In this document: in pieces, positions 1 through 8,487 of the stretch
How the letters are laid out: the number at the start of each line of letters is the position of its first letter
How positions within the stretch are numbered: the stretch's first letter is position 1
Source: Bordetella parapertussis
GTDB lineage: Bacteria; Pseudomonadota; Gammaproteobacteria; Burkholderiales; Burkholderiaceae_A
Assembly (NCBI GenBank): GCA_945877235.1
Contig: CAMCRF010000011.1
Location: 1 to 64,000 of the forward strand
Direction: 5' to 3'
DNA: 64,000 nucleotides
The notes under the pieces: model-generated
The model's database searches: none
What the model was told of the DNA's origin: nothing
The model's input: the letters and a program-made list of their open reading frames with translations, nothing else
Made by a program: the position numbers and the translations under genes

Positions 1-135
1 GATGCGAAAACGGTCATCGCTCAATTGGATCGGTGGTTTAATGATTACAACGAGTGGCACCCGCATAAGGGCTTGCGGATGAGATCACCACGGCAGTACA
101 TCCGAGCCCATTTGGCCGCACCGTGTCCGGTTTAA
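1..135 (+). CDS. IS3-family transposase (OrfB), C-terminal end, partial
   Basis: The reading frame is open from base 1 to a TAA at 133-135 and encodes 44 residues with the typical end of an IS3-family integrase-type transposase: a stretch close to 'RWFNDYN..HPHKGL' followed by 'RSPRQYI'. This is the tail of the DDE (rve) domain, just after the catalytic Glu region, which lies beyond the left edge. The stop codon sits inside the element's terminal inverted repeat, as is usual in this family. The rest of the insertion sequence is outside the window, so group and activity cannot be judged. Confidence 0.85.
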   Translation, partial: DAKTVIAQLDRWFNDYNEWHPHKGLRMRSPRQYIRAHLAAPCPV

Positions 136-149
136 TAGGGGCAACTCCA
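123..149. repeat. Right terminal inverted repeat of the IS3-family element
   Basis: Read inward from the junction on the minus strand, the sequence starts TGGAGTTGCCCC and ends CCGGACAC. It resembles the common IS3-family end (TG..CTG.CCCC, later GGACA). The element ends with CA at 148-149, and the thioesterase reading frame resumes at base 150. The left end and the target duplication are outside the window. Confidence 0.7.
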
Positions 150-283
150 TACCGGCTGGCGCAGGCGTAAGCGACCTGATCAAGTAGCTTAAGGATAGTT
201 CCACCGTGCACCTTTCCCGAGAAGTTTGCGGTGTCCGGGGTCATGAGCACGGTCATGCTGAGTTGATGCGCGGGAAACTCCAC
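150..283 (-). pseudogene. Acyl-CoA thioesterase (hotdog fold), truncated by IS insertion
   Basis: From a GTG at 283 about 45 residues match the start of YciA-type hotdog thioesterases, including the 'GKVHGGTILKLLDQVAYACASRY' region that carries the hotdog helix. Homology stops at base 150, where the IS3-family inverted repeat begins; the frame then runs through insertion-sequence DNA as nonsense. These enzymes are about 120-160 aa and hydrolyse acyl-CoA to free acid and CoA. The gene starts 15 bp after the aconitase stop, so it was probably the last gene of the tricarboxylate locus. The remainder may lie beyond the IS to the left. Confidence 0.8.
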
Positions 284-298
284 CGTTGTGTTGGCTCC

Positions 299-2989
299 TC
301 AATTTACTCTGTCAAAAAGCTGCCGTAGAACATACGGTGTGATCCCTCCATGCTGGTAATAGGTCACCTCAATACTTGTATCTAGTCGGAGCATCAGCGG
401 AACGCGAATCTCTGAACCGTTCTCATATGTGATGCTGAGAATCACCTCTTTGCGCGGCGTCAGTTCATCTAGACCTAGGATGTCGAAGTGCTCACACCCC
501 GTGAGACCGAGTGACTCAGCGCTATGTCCACAGAGGAATTCGAGCGGAAGTACCCCCGTAAGCACGAGGTTGAGACGATGAATTCGCTCAAAGCTGCTCA
601 CGATCACCGCAGATACACCCAGCAGACGTGTTCCCTTTGCAGCCCAATCTCGCGCGGAACCTGTCCCATACTCTTGACCACCGAAGATAAAGGTGGGGAC
701 ACCCAACTTCTGATAAGTCATTGCTGCGTCAAAGATGGTTGTCTCTGATTGCTCAGGTTGCAGCAACGTGTAACCGCCCTCCCTCACACCACCACTTCGA
801 TTCTCCGGCAGCATGAGATTCCTGATTCTGGCATGGGCGAAGGTGCCGCGCACCATCACCTCATGATTGCCACGCCTCGCCCCATAAGTATTGAAGTGTT
901 CGTCTGAAATGCCCTGTGAGAGCAAATATTCACCCGCAGCAGATGCAGGTGAGATAGCACCCGCGGGGCTGATGTGATCCGTCGTAACCGAGTGTCCAAA
1001 AATCGCCAACGCCCGGGCCCCAATCAAAGACACGCGCGGAGGAATAGAACGCTCAAAGTTCTCGAAGAAAGGGGGCTGAAGAATGTAGTTCGACTGTGGC
1101 CAGGCAAAGATCTCTCCCTGAGGTGGAGCTAATTCAGCCCATGGCCCCTCTGTCGACCTCTCTCGCCCATAAATAGTCTGAAACAGCTCCGGATCGAACG
1201 CCTTACGACTTATTTCCTCAACCTCCTCATCCGAGGGCCAGATATCCTTCAGAAACACAGGAATGCCCTTCTCTGAGGTGCCCAGAGATTCTGTGGTTAG
1301 ATCAATGTCCATTCGGCCCGCCAACGCGAAAGCAACCACCAGCGGCGGGGATGCGAGGAAGTTCGCCTGAACGCTGCCGTGAATGCGTCCCTCAAAATTA
1401 CGATTCCCCGACAAAATCGCGCAGCCGACAATTCCTGTCCGACTCACTTCTGCTTCAATTGCAGGGTCCAAAGGACCTGAGTTGCCAATGCAGGTCGTGC
1501 ATCCATAACCGACGACAGCAAATCCGAGTTGCTCCAGAGGAGTCAGGAGATCAGCCCGCTGTAGAAGCGCAGTGACCGTCTGAGATCCTGGGGCCATAGA
1601 GGTTTTTACACGATGAGAAACCCGTAGGCCTAGAGCCCTCGCATTCCTTGCGAGAAGTCCTGCTGCAACCATTACCGAGGGGTTCGATGTATTTGTACAA
1701 GAGGTAATCGCTGCCAGTAAGAGGTCTCCGCTCCGCAAATCGCCTGGCGCAGTGGCATGCGAATCATTGAGCCCAAAGCCATCTGGGCGCGGAGCATGCA
1801 GCCACTGCCTAAACCGAGAGGGCAATTGCCCTAATGCAATTCGGTCCTGTGGTCGGCGCGGGCCAGCCACGCTTGGCACGACTTCACTCAGGTCAATACG
1901 TATGAGCCGGGTGTAATCGATATCTTCTGTTGATGGAATCCCGAGCAACCCCTGTGCGTTAAGGTAGGCACGCGCGAGATCAGTTCTGCGACCCGTCTCT
2001 CGGTAGTAAGACAAGGTCTTTTCATCGGGTGGGAAGAAGCCAATGAAGGCTCCGTATTCAGGTGCCATATTGGCGATGGTGGCCCGCGTGGGGATTGACA
2101 GGGCTTGAGCCCCCGCGCCAATGAATTCAACGAAATCACCAACCACTCTCTCATTGCGCAGACGCTCTGTAATCCACAATACGGCATCAGTCGATGTCAC
2201 ACCAACATTCAACTCGCCAATAAGTTCGACACCCACCACATTGGGGGTTAACAGAAAGACCGGCTGACCCAGCATGCCTGCCTCTGCCTCAATTCCACCG
2301 ACACCCCAGCCCAATACGCCAAGTCCATTGATCATTGTGGTGTGGGAATCAGGGCAAACGACCGAGTCCGGAAAAATAATGCCCTGTGATGTGGAAACTC
2401 CGGTCGCAAGGTGTTCAAGATTGACCTGATGACAAATGCCAATCCCCGGCTCAATCACCTTCACGCCTCTAAACGCCTTCTCGCCCCACTTTAGAAATTC
2501 AAATCGCTCCTTATTGCGCGCGAACTCCTCGGACATATTCCGCATTAGCGACGCCCGAGTACCGGCGTAATCAACCTGAATTGAATGGTCGACCACCATA
2601 TGGACTGGGACTTGGGGCTCGATAACAGACGCAGGGACACCATTCGCCAACGCCACATCTCTCATGGCAGCAAGATCAGCCATAAGGGGCACACCATTGA
2701 GGTCCTGCAAAAGAATCCGCGCCGGTACGAATGGAAGTTCTTCGGTTCTGACTCCCATGGGCTCCCATGAGCAAAGACGGCGCACATGCGAAGGCAACAC
2801 GCTTACACCATCACAGTTGCGGACCATAGCCTCAAGCAACATACGCAAGGAGACTGGTAAGCGGCGAATCGAACCAAGCCCCTGCTGTTCTAGTGCGTCA
2901 AGGAGATGCATCCGCCCAACCTCACCTAGCCCCTCGATCGTGAGGGGTCGAAGTGTTCCAAATCGATCATTCTCATCAGCGTTGATCAT
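299..2989 (-). CDS. acnA: Aconitate hydratase, AcnA/IRP type
   Basis: An 896-residue [4Fe-4S] hydro-lyase interconverting citrate, cis-aconitate and isocitrate in the cytoplasm. Three cluster cysteines are visible: Cys about 431 in 'ITSCTNTSNPS' and Cys about 497 and 500 in 'YGCTTCIGNSGP'. The C-terminal swivel domain ('GSARDWAAKGTRLLGV') is intact and length is normal. The ATG at 2989 is preferred because AAGGAG lies 8 nt upstream; an upstream in-frame ATG at 3046 lacks such support. It follows a LysR gene and a PrpF homologue. AcnD, the 2-methylcitrate enzyme, is the usual partner of PrpF, but the N-terminal half here reads as AcnA, so this is probably a specialised aconitase for the locus. 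A 45-bp promoter element lies 52 bp upstream. Confidence 0.9.
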   Translation of the reverse strand: MINADENDRFGTLRPLTIEGLGEVGRMHLLDALEQQGLGSIRRLPVSLRMLLEAMVRNCDGVSVLPSHVRRLCSWEPMGVRTEELPFVPARILLQDLNGVPLMADLAAMRDVALANGVPASVIEPQVPVHMVVDHSIQVDYAGTRASLMRNMSEEFARNKERFEFLKWGEKAFRGVKVIEPGIGICHQVNLEHLATGVSTSQGIIFPDSVVCPDSHTTMINGLGVLGWGVGGIEAEAGMLGQPVFLLTPNVVGVELIGELNVGVTSTDAVLWITERLRNERVVGDFVEFIGAGAQALSIPTRATIANMAPEYGAFIGFFPPDEKTLSYYRETGRRTDLARAYLNAQGLLGIPSTEDIDYTRLIRIDLSEVVPSVAGPRRPQDRIALGQLPSRFRQWLHAPRPDGFGLNDSHATAPGDLRSGDLLLAAITSCTNTSNPSVMVAAGLLARNARALGLRVSHRVKTSMAPGSQTVTALLQRADLLTPLEQLGFAVVGYGCTTCIGNSGPLDPAIEAEVSRTGIVGCAILSGNRNFEGRIHGSVQANFLASPPLVVAFALAGRMDIDLTTESLGTSEKGIPVFLKDIWPSDEEVEEISRKAFDPELFQTIYGRERSTEGPWAELAPPQGEIFAWPQSNYILQPPFFENFERSIPPRVSLIGARALAIFGHSVTTDHISPAGAISPASAAGEYLLSQGISDEHFNTYGARRGNHEVMVRGTFAHARIRNLMLPENRSGGVREGGYTLLQPEQSETTIFDAAMTYQKLGVPTFIFGGQEYGTGSARDWAAKGTRLLGVSAVIVSSFERIHRLNLVLTGVLPLEFLCGHSAESLGLTGCEHFDILGLDELTPRKEVILSITYENGSEIRVPLMLRLDTSIEVTYYQHGGITPYVLRQLFDRVN

Positions 2990-3040
2990 GCTCGCGGTCT
3001 CCTTGTTGAACGACCTGAGCATGGGACATGGCATGCCTAC

Positions 3041-3085
3041 TGTCACATACCGATTTTTGGTTGGGTCACAAAGAAAACTTATGCC
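3041..3085 (-). promoter_or_regulatory. Copy A of a 45-bp shared promoter/operator element, upstream of aconitase
   Basis: This 45-bp stretch matches 8400-8444 at 40 positions with no gaps. In minus-strand sense it begins GGCATAA, contains TTGTGA and TATGTG separated by 16 bp (possible weak -35/-10), and ends 51 bp before the aconitase ATG. Positions 3067-3083 form an imperfect CATAA-N7-TTGTG dyad, like a LysR T-N11-A box. The lysR stop codon (3079-3081) lies inside the element. Role as a LysR-controlled promoter is inferred. Confidence 0.65.
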
Positions 3086-3969
3086 AGCGAGCGCACAGCA
3101 ACCTTTCGGAGAAGCACCAGGAAGTCCTCTGCCGCGCGAGACCGAACTTGGTCATACGGGCTGATGGCCTCAACAACCAACTCCTGCCTTGGCCGCAGAG
3201 AGCGAGCAATCAAACCCGCTGGCCTCATCGCAGCAAAATAAAAGGGCTCGACCAGCGCTATTCCCGCACCGGTCTGCACGAGCCGAATCGCTGTGATCGT
3301 CTGACCAACCTGAAGACCAAAGTGGGGAATGAAGTCGGTCCCCGAAAACAATCGGTCTACCTTGCCCCTAAGACTGTCCTGCGGGTCGTAGCTAATGAGG
3401 GTTTCTCCATGCAGGTCCTGCGCTTTGAGCGTTCTCTTTCTCGAAAGCGGGTGATTGGCGGGCATGACGCAAAGGATCTCGCCAACCGAAATGCGCTCCA
3501 CATGAAGTCCGTCGTGAGAGACGGGGCCATAGCAAACCCCGAGGTCAAATTCACGTGCGGCGACTCGGGCAATGAGCGCCGGTGTTTGCAGTGCCTGTAT
3601 CGAGACCTCAACGTCAGGGCTCTGTCGCCGAAAGAGCGCTACCGCATCAACGAGGTGCCCCGTCGCAAGTGCCAAAGTTCCACCCAAGGCAAGATGGCCA
3701 CTACGACCGCAAGCAAGGGACTTCGCTCTGCGCGTGACATTCTCGACCCCCCGGAAGACCGACCGAATATCTGGGAAGAGCTGTTCCACCTCAGGTGTCG
3801 GCTTCAAGCGCCCCCCTACTCTGCTGAAGAGCTTAACCCCTAGCTGAGATTCACAGTGGGCCAAAGTAGTACTCACCGAGGGCTGCGACACATGCAAAAG
3901 CTGAGCAGCGCGGGTGATTGAGCCTGTTTGAAGGATGGCGTGCAAAACCTCAATGTGTCTGAGCTTCAT
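3079..3969 (-). CDS. LysR-family transcriptional regulator
   Basis: A 296-residue regulator with an N-terminal winged helix-turn-helix (residues about 1-60, 'GSITRAAQLLHVSQPSVSTTLAHCESQLG') and a C-terminal periplasmic-binding-like effector domain. Length is typical. It lies in the same direction between the PrpF-like gene (25 bp upstream) and aconitase, which makes it the likely local regulator. Its 3' end overlaps one of two copies of a 45-bp element found in front of the aconitase and Bug genes, so it may activate both promoters. The effector is unknown; a tricarboxylate is the natural guess from context. Confidence 0.9.
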   Translation of the reverse strand: MKLRHIEVLHAILQTGSITRAAQLLHVSQPSVSTTLAHCESQLGVKLFSRVGGRLKPTPEVEQLFPDIRSVFRGVENVTRRAKSLACGRSGHLALGGTLALATGHLVDAVALFRRQSPDVEVSIQALQTPALIARVAAREFDLGVCYGPVSHDGLHVERISVGEILCVMPANHPLSRKRTLKAQDLHGETLISYDPQDSLRGKVDRLFSGTDFIPHFGLQVGQTITAIRLVQTGAGIALVEPFYFAAMRPAGLIARSLRPRQELVVEAISPYDQVRSRAAEDFLVLLRKVAVRSLA

Positions 3970-3994
3970 ACTTCTCTTATTAATCGGTTGTGCC

Positions 3995-5164
3995 CTAATT
4001 TATCGCACGATATATCCTAAAGTACCCCTCCATAAACAGTTGCGCATTGCGCTCATAAGAGACCGATGGAAACTCAAAATTGCCCGATGAGATCTGACGA
4101 CCGGAGACGCGTGCACGCAAGATTCCAGCAGGGTTCTCCATCGCCACTAAGTGCTCAGCATATGCTGTTGTAAGTGAACCGAGCCCAGTGGCAACCTGAT
4201 GTGCAACTGTTCCGGGGATGAGGCACGCAGCGGCCAAGCAGCACCCACCAGTTACTGCCAGAGAAGCATGCGATTCCTGCGGCGTAAAGTAACGTGCAGA
4301 TATGTGACCGCCATTAGTCGGCTTTGAGACAAGACAGACCTTCGGCACCGTAACACTCGCGGCCAACTCGCCCACAGACATGGGCACGCCTCCACGTTTG
4401 AGCTCCATAGCCCTACCAGCCTGTACCCATATCGAGCGGAGCATCTCCTTGGTTTGAGCTTCGGTAGACGCGCCCATGTCCTCGGATCGGATGATGACCA
4501 TAGGAACAGCCACATCGACGCAACTCACCTCAATGCCGTCGAAGTAATCTGATGTCCGCCCGGTTGGAAGAACGTGACCGGTCTTCGAGCCGACTGGATC
4601 TCTTAAGCTGAGCTCAACCCCAGGAAATGCGCCCATAACACCTGGGATCACCGTATCTGCGGGAATAAAGGGCTTACCGCCCGGAGTGCGAACTCGGCAG
4701 TCCGTGATAACACCGGTATTGGTGTTAAACACCCGAATATGTGTCAGCGGGTCACTGGGGCTGGTCAAACCAGTGTTAATAAGAAAGAGGGGGATTGCCG
4801 CGGACATATTGCCGCAGTTAACACTCCAGTCGATCTCAGAGCGGTCTGAAGACAACTGCGCCAAGGTGCTGTTGAAATCGGCCTCTTTGTCGTCAGCTGG
4901 TTCGAGGACAAATACCTTATTGCTCGTAGCGGGTCCACGTCCAAGCCCCGTAATCTGTGTGTTCCCTGCGAACTCACCCTCATCAGGAACACCCATAATT
5001 CGACGAATCACCAACTCCCTCTTTTCAGCCAATGGTGCGAGATGCGGCCCCCAAAGCAAGACACCTGTCGAGGTTCCTCCCCTCATGTAACAGAGCGGGA
5101 CATGCAACACATCGTCTTGAAGGAATGGCTTTGACGATAAAAACGGGCTCACTTCAACGGCCAT
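3995..5164 (-). CDS. PrpF-family isomerase (aconitate/methylaconitate/oxalomesaconate type)
   Basis: A 389-residue protein of the PrpF/DUF453 family, a duplicated diaminopimelate-epimerase fold. The N-terminal signature 'MRGGTSTG' (residues 27-34) and the 'GLGRGPATSNKV' lysine segment are present. Known members move a double bond or isomerise tricarboxylates: PrpF acts on 2-methylaconitate with AcnD, and GalD is a 4-oxalomesaconate tautomerase. The start overlaps the permease stop by 16 bp, so translation is probably coupled. Next to a tricarboxylate transporter and an aconitase, a trans- to cis-aconitate (or methylaconitate) isomerase is the most attractive reading, but substrate is inferred from neighbours only. 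Confidence 0.85.
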   Translation of the reverse strand: MAVEVSPFLSSKPFLQDDVLHVPLCYMRGGTSTGVLLWGPHLAPLAEKRELVIRRIMGVPDEGEFAGNTQITGLGRGPATSNKVFVLEPADDKEADFNSTLAQLSSDRSEIDWSVNCGNMSAAIPLFLINTGLTSPSDPLTHIRVFNTNTGVITDCRVRTPGGKPFIPADTVIPGVMGAFPGVELSLRDPVGSKTGHVLPTGRTSDYFDGIEVSCVDVAVPMVIIRSEDMGASTEAQTKEMLRSIWVQAGRAMELKRGGVPMSVGELAASVTVPKVCLVSKPTNGGHISARYFTPQESHASLAVTGGCCLAAACLIPGTVAHQVATGLGSLTTAYAEHLVAMENPAGILRARVSGRQISSGNFEFPSVSYERNAQLFMEGYFRIYRAIN

Positions 5165-7164
5165 GGCAGCTCAACCACTCGTTGCAAGAGCCCGGCAGGA
5201 AAATTCAACGTGAGAAAGTGACCGAGCAAGACCATAAACCCGATTGAAGTAGAGGTATACGCGAGCGATCGAACCCAGCCCAAGTGAGTACGAAACAATA
5301 AGAAGCTGGTTATGAAGAGCCCAAGAGCGAGGATGAACCCCATCAACGCGACAGCAGCAAAGAGAAAGATGAACCATGCGAGCGAGGGCCAGACACTGCT
5401 TCCATCGTGCTTCCCCGCGGCGCGCGCCGCAACTTCTTGGTCATAGTGAGCGCTATGGCCTAGCCTCCCTCTGACGATACTCCAGACGAGGTACCCAGAG
5501 GCCAGCACCATCAATAATGCCGTTGAGAGCGGGAACACCGCGCCCAGGAATGAGAGCGACGAGGTATTGATGACGCCATACACAAAAATCGCCATGACGA
5601 CGAGAGCGAAAATCAGCTGAGGCCGGCGCTCTGTGAGATTCATACCCCCCGCATGGCCGACGGGCAAAAGGGGATCATCGCCACGGCTCTTAGTCGTTTC
5701 GCCATCCTCTGAGACTCGATTGCGTGTCGACAATAAGATCACGATCACGGTGAGTGCGCCAATGATGAGAACGCCAGGACGCGCTAGAAAGTCCGTTCCA
5801 TAAAACTGCAGCGCTTGATAAAGATAGGTCTCCACTTGGCCGGAGAGAACAAAGCCGATTAAGAAGGCAGGGCGAGGCCAGCCGAACCGGCGAAGGAAAA
5901 TCCCCAACAGGCCGATACTGAGCAGCAGCAAAAGATCGCTCAAGTCCCTGCGCGCTTGAAATGCCGCAAAGCAAATGACCATGATCATTGCTGGGGCGAT
6001 CAGGTTAAACGGGATTGCGGTAAGGCGGGCAATTGGAGACGCGAGCAAGAAGCACAAGAATGCCCCTATGATGCTCGCCATCGCTAGCGTCCAAGCAATG
6101 GTGTATGTGAGATGTAGATTTGTGGTGACCATGTTCGGACCTGGTTGTAGGCCGATCAACGCCATACCCGCCAAAAATACGGCCATCGAGCCTGATCCAG
6201 GGATCCCGAACAAGAGCGTTGGCATGAGCGCTCCACCTTGAAGCGCGTTGTTCGCCGACTCAGGCGCAATGACGCCCTTAATCTCACCCTTGCCAAACTT
6301 GCTTTTGTCTTTGGTCGATTGAACTGCAAATCCATATGCAAGCCAGTCAACCACCCCTCCCCCTAGGCCGGGGATGGCACCAATAAAGGTACCCAATGCG
6401 GACGACCTCAGCACGAGGAACCAATTGCTGATGGTGTCCTTCACACCCCGCAGCCAACCTCGTCCGAGCGCGGACTGTCCGGCAATCGGCTTTTGGCGAC
6501 GCATAAGATCGACCAACTCAGGAATGGCAAACAATCCCAAGCCAATGATGACTAAAGGCACGCCATCCATCAGATATTCGATGCCCAGGCCTAAGCGAGT
6601 CTCACCGGTGGCTGGCGCAGCCCCAATTCCCCCAAAGACAATACCCAACCCACATGCAGCAAGGCCACGAACCATGCTGTTGCCCGCGAGAATGCCCACT
6701 ACAGAGAGGCCCAAAATCGCCAAACTGAAGAGCTCCGCCGTCGAGAGCATGAGGGTGAGCGGCTTAGCGACAACCACAAAGCCTGTGAGCAAAATTGCAC
6801 CGAATACCCCGCCAAGCAAAGAGGCCGAGAACGCCGCACTGAGCGCACGAGCAGCCTCTCCCTGCTTGGCTAAGGGAAACCCATCGAGGACGGTAGCCTG
6901 GCTTGCGCTAGACCCCGGAATACCCATGAGAACCGAGGTGAACGTATCGCCCGTGGGAATAACCGCTACCATCCCGATGAGCAAAGCGATGGCAGATACG
7001 GGATCGACGCCATAGATGAATGGCATCAGCAGCGACATCCCAGCAACCCCGCCGAGACCCGGCAGAATGCCGACCCCGAGCCCGATTAAGATTCCCAACA
7101 ACATAAAGCCGAGGTGCTGGAAACTCATGAGCCCCGCCAGGGCACCCTGCATGGATTCAAACAT
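5149..7164 (-). CDS. Tripartite tricarboxylate transporter permease, TctA-TctB fusion
   Basis: A 671-residue inner-membrane protein. Residues 1 to about 490 are TctA: many membrane spans, the 'GILPGLGGVAGMSLLMP' and 'PTGDTFTSVLMGIPGSSASQATVLDG' motifs near the N-terminus and the repeated 'GAIPGLGGGVVDW' and 'LLFGIPGSGSMAVFL' in the second half. Residues about 510-671 form a small TctB-like domain with four or five further spans ('RRPQLIFALVVMAIFVYGVI'). TctA and TctB are usually separate proteins. With the Bug protein encoded 65 bp upstream it should form a complete secondary transporter for a carboxylate. Confidence 0.92.
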   Translation of the reverse strand: MFESMQGALAGLMSFQHLGFMLLGILIGLGVGILPGLGGVAGMSLLMPFIYGVDPVSAIALLIGMVAVIPTGDTFTSVLMGIPGSSASQATVLDGFPLAKQGEAARALSAAFSASLLGGVFGAILLTGFVVVAKPLTLMLSTAELFSLAILGLSVVGILAGNSMVRGLAACGLGIVFGGIGAAPATGETRLGLGIEYLMDGVPLVIIGLGLFAIPELVDLMRRQKPIAGQSALGRGWLRGVKDTISNWFLVLRSSALGTFIGAIPGLGGGVVDWLAYGFAVQSTKDKSKFGKGEIKGVIAPESANNALQGGALMPTLLFGIPGSGSMAVFLAGMALIGLQPGPNMVTTNLHLTYTIAWTLAMASIIGAFLCFLLASPIARLTAIPFNLIAPAMIMVICFAAFQARRDLSDLLLLLSIGLLGIFLRRFGWPRPAFLIGFVLSGQVETYLYQALQFYGTDFLARPGVLIIGALTVIVILLSTRNRVSEDGETTKSRGDDPLLPVGHAGGMNLTERRPQLIFALVVMAIFVYGVINTSSLSFLGAVFPLSTALLMVLASGYLVWSIVRGRLGHSAHYDQEVAARAAGKHDGSSVWPSLAWFIFLFAAVALMGFILALGLFITSFLLFRTHLGWVRSLAYTSTSIGFMVLLGHFLTLNFPAGLLQRVVELPWPLK

Positions 7165-7229
7165 GTGACATGGCCACTATTCCTGTCCTAGAGAGCCGGT
7201 GCAAGCTCAAGGCTTGCACCGTGAGCGAG

Positions 7230-8342
7230 TTAAAACTTGACGTTGTGATTGGTGGACAGGTGGGACCGAACCATCTCTCTAGCACTTGGATCAATGTTTG
7301 TCCCAAGCTGGAACACGCGCTCTGCGTCTGCATCAATCGCCTGCTCATAACCACCCAAAACCTTATTGACACCGGCCTTGTAGTCGGGGTCATTGCGCAT
7401 ATCTCGGAAGGCCTTTCTCAAGGTGGCTACGACATCAGGGGGGGTACCCTTGGGTACGACTAAGGTCTTGTTTGCAGGGATGCCAGCAATCAAGAATGCC
7501 TTGGTTGCGTCCCAGTCTCTACCAGATGGCGCCTTTCCTGTCGCCATTTGATAAGCTTCAGCGAAATGTGGTAGGTCGGGGAATGCTGGATCACGCGCCA
7601 GATTGCCATTGGAATCGAGGACTCCCCAGCTAAACAAGGGAACGGCCTTACCTGATTCGACCATCGGGACTACGCTTTTGAAGTAGGCCGAAGTCGTCTG
7701 AAAATCGAGGGTAGCCTCTCCCCGCTCGAAAGCCAGCCGTTTTTCTCCGCCACCCTTCATTCCGAATACAAACTGCACATCAAGCCCTAGCATCTTGAAG
7801 GCGAGCATTGGCACCAGATCCAACGAAGTAGCCCCTTGACTCGCGAAGACCAGCTTTTGTCCTTGCAACTTGGACAACTCCTTTGCCGACTTGAGGCCAT
7901 ACTTGGAGCTAATGTATACCGCCCCTCCAGTTGGGCCCGCCATGATGACTTCCCAAGTCTTGTAGTCATATCGGACACGACTGTCGCCCAAAAGGTAAGG
8001 GAACTGCGTTGAGCCTGAGGTTCCCAGGAGGCTAAGCCCGTCGGGCTTGGCGCTGGCTGCGAATTGGTTCGCGCCGGTGATCGACCCGCCCCCTGGCACA
8101 TTACGAATCACCACCGTAGGATTTCCAGGCAGGTACTTTGTTAAGAAAGGTGCAAGGAAACGTGCCCAAACGTCAGTACCACCTCCTGTTGGGAATGGCA
8201 CGACCCATTCGATTGTCTTTCCAGCATAGCTAACGCCTTGCGCCCATGCATTAGACGTAAGACCCGTGGCGAAGACAGTTGAGACTGCAGCAAGCTTGAG
8301 AGAGTAAGCACCAAAGCGACGGCGGGTATTTTTCAGTTCCAT
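7230..8342 (-). CDS. Bug/TctC-family periplasmic substrate-binding protein
   Basis: A 370-residue extracytoplasmic solute receptor of the tripartite tricarboxylate transporter family. A signal peptide covers about residues 1-35 and ends 'NAWAQG'. It contains 'TRRRFGAY', a fair twin-arginine motif, so Tat export is possible. The mature part shows the Bug pattern: 'KTIEWVVPFPTGGGTDVWARFLAPFL' and 'VVIRNVPGGGSITGANQF'. It is the first gene of the transporter operon, with the TctA-TctB fusion next. Bug proteins bind many carboxylates; the aconitase and PrpF neighbours suggest a tricarboxylate. A 45-bp promoter element begins 57 bp upstream of the ATG. Confidence 0.92.
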   Translation of the reverse strand: MELKNTRRRFGAYSLKLAAVSTVFATGLTSNAWAQGVSYAGKTIEWVVPFPTGGGTDVWARFLAPFLTKYLPGNPTVVIRNVPGGGSITGANQFAASAKPDGLSLLGTSGSTQFPYLLGDSRVRYDYKTWEVIMAGPTGGAVYISSKYGLKSAKELSKLQGQKLVFASQGATSLDLVPMLAFKMLGLDVQFVFGMKGGGEKRLAFERGEATLDFQTTSAYFKSVVPMVESGKAVPLFSWGVLDSNGNLARDPAFPDLPHFAEAYQMATGKAPSGRDWDATKAFLIAGIPANKTLVVPKGTPPDVVATLRKAFRDMRNDPDYKAGVNKVLGGYEQAIDADAERVFQLGTNIDPSAREMVRSHLSTNHNVKF

Positions 8343-8399
8343 GTGTTGCCCCCAGGGTAGTTATCAATGTCAGGCCAGCATGAAACAAGGCCTTGAAAC

Positions 8400-8444
8400 T
8401 GTCACATACCGTTTTTTTGTTGGGTCATAAAAAAAAATTATGCC
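8400..8444 (-). promoter_or_regulatory. Copy B of the 45-bp shared promoter/operator element, upstream of the Bug gene
   Basis: Gap-free match (40/45) to 3041-3085. Here 8426-8442 is a perfect dyad, CATAA-N7-TTATG, which satisfies the LysR T-N11-A rule. In minus-strand sense TTATGA and TATGTG, 16 bp apart, could be weak -35/-10 boxes. The element ends 57 bp before the start codon of the substrate-binding protein, nearly the spacing seen at the aconitase gene. Confidence 0.65.
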
Positions 8445-8487
8445 CAGGGGTTAGTCCCGTAGTGCGAGTCATGGAGTCCAAACCCAA

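Noticed and set aside
524..3843. Several open frames on the plus strand across the aconitase and LysR genes
   Set aside because: They lie wholly inside well-recognised minus-strand genes, have low-complexity or Arg/Ser-rich translations and no ribosome site.
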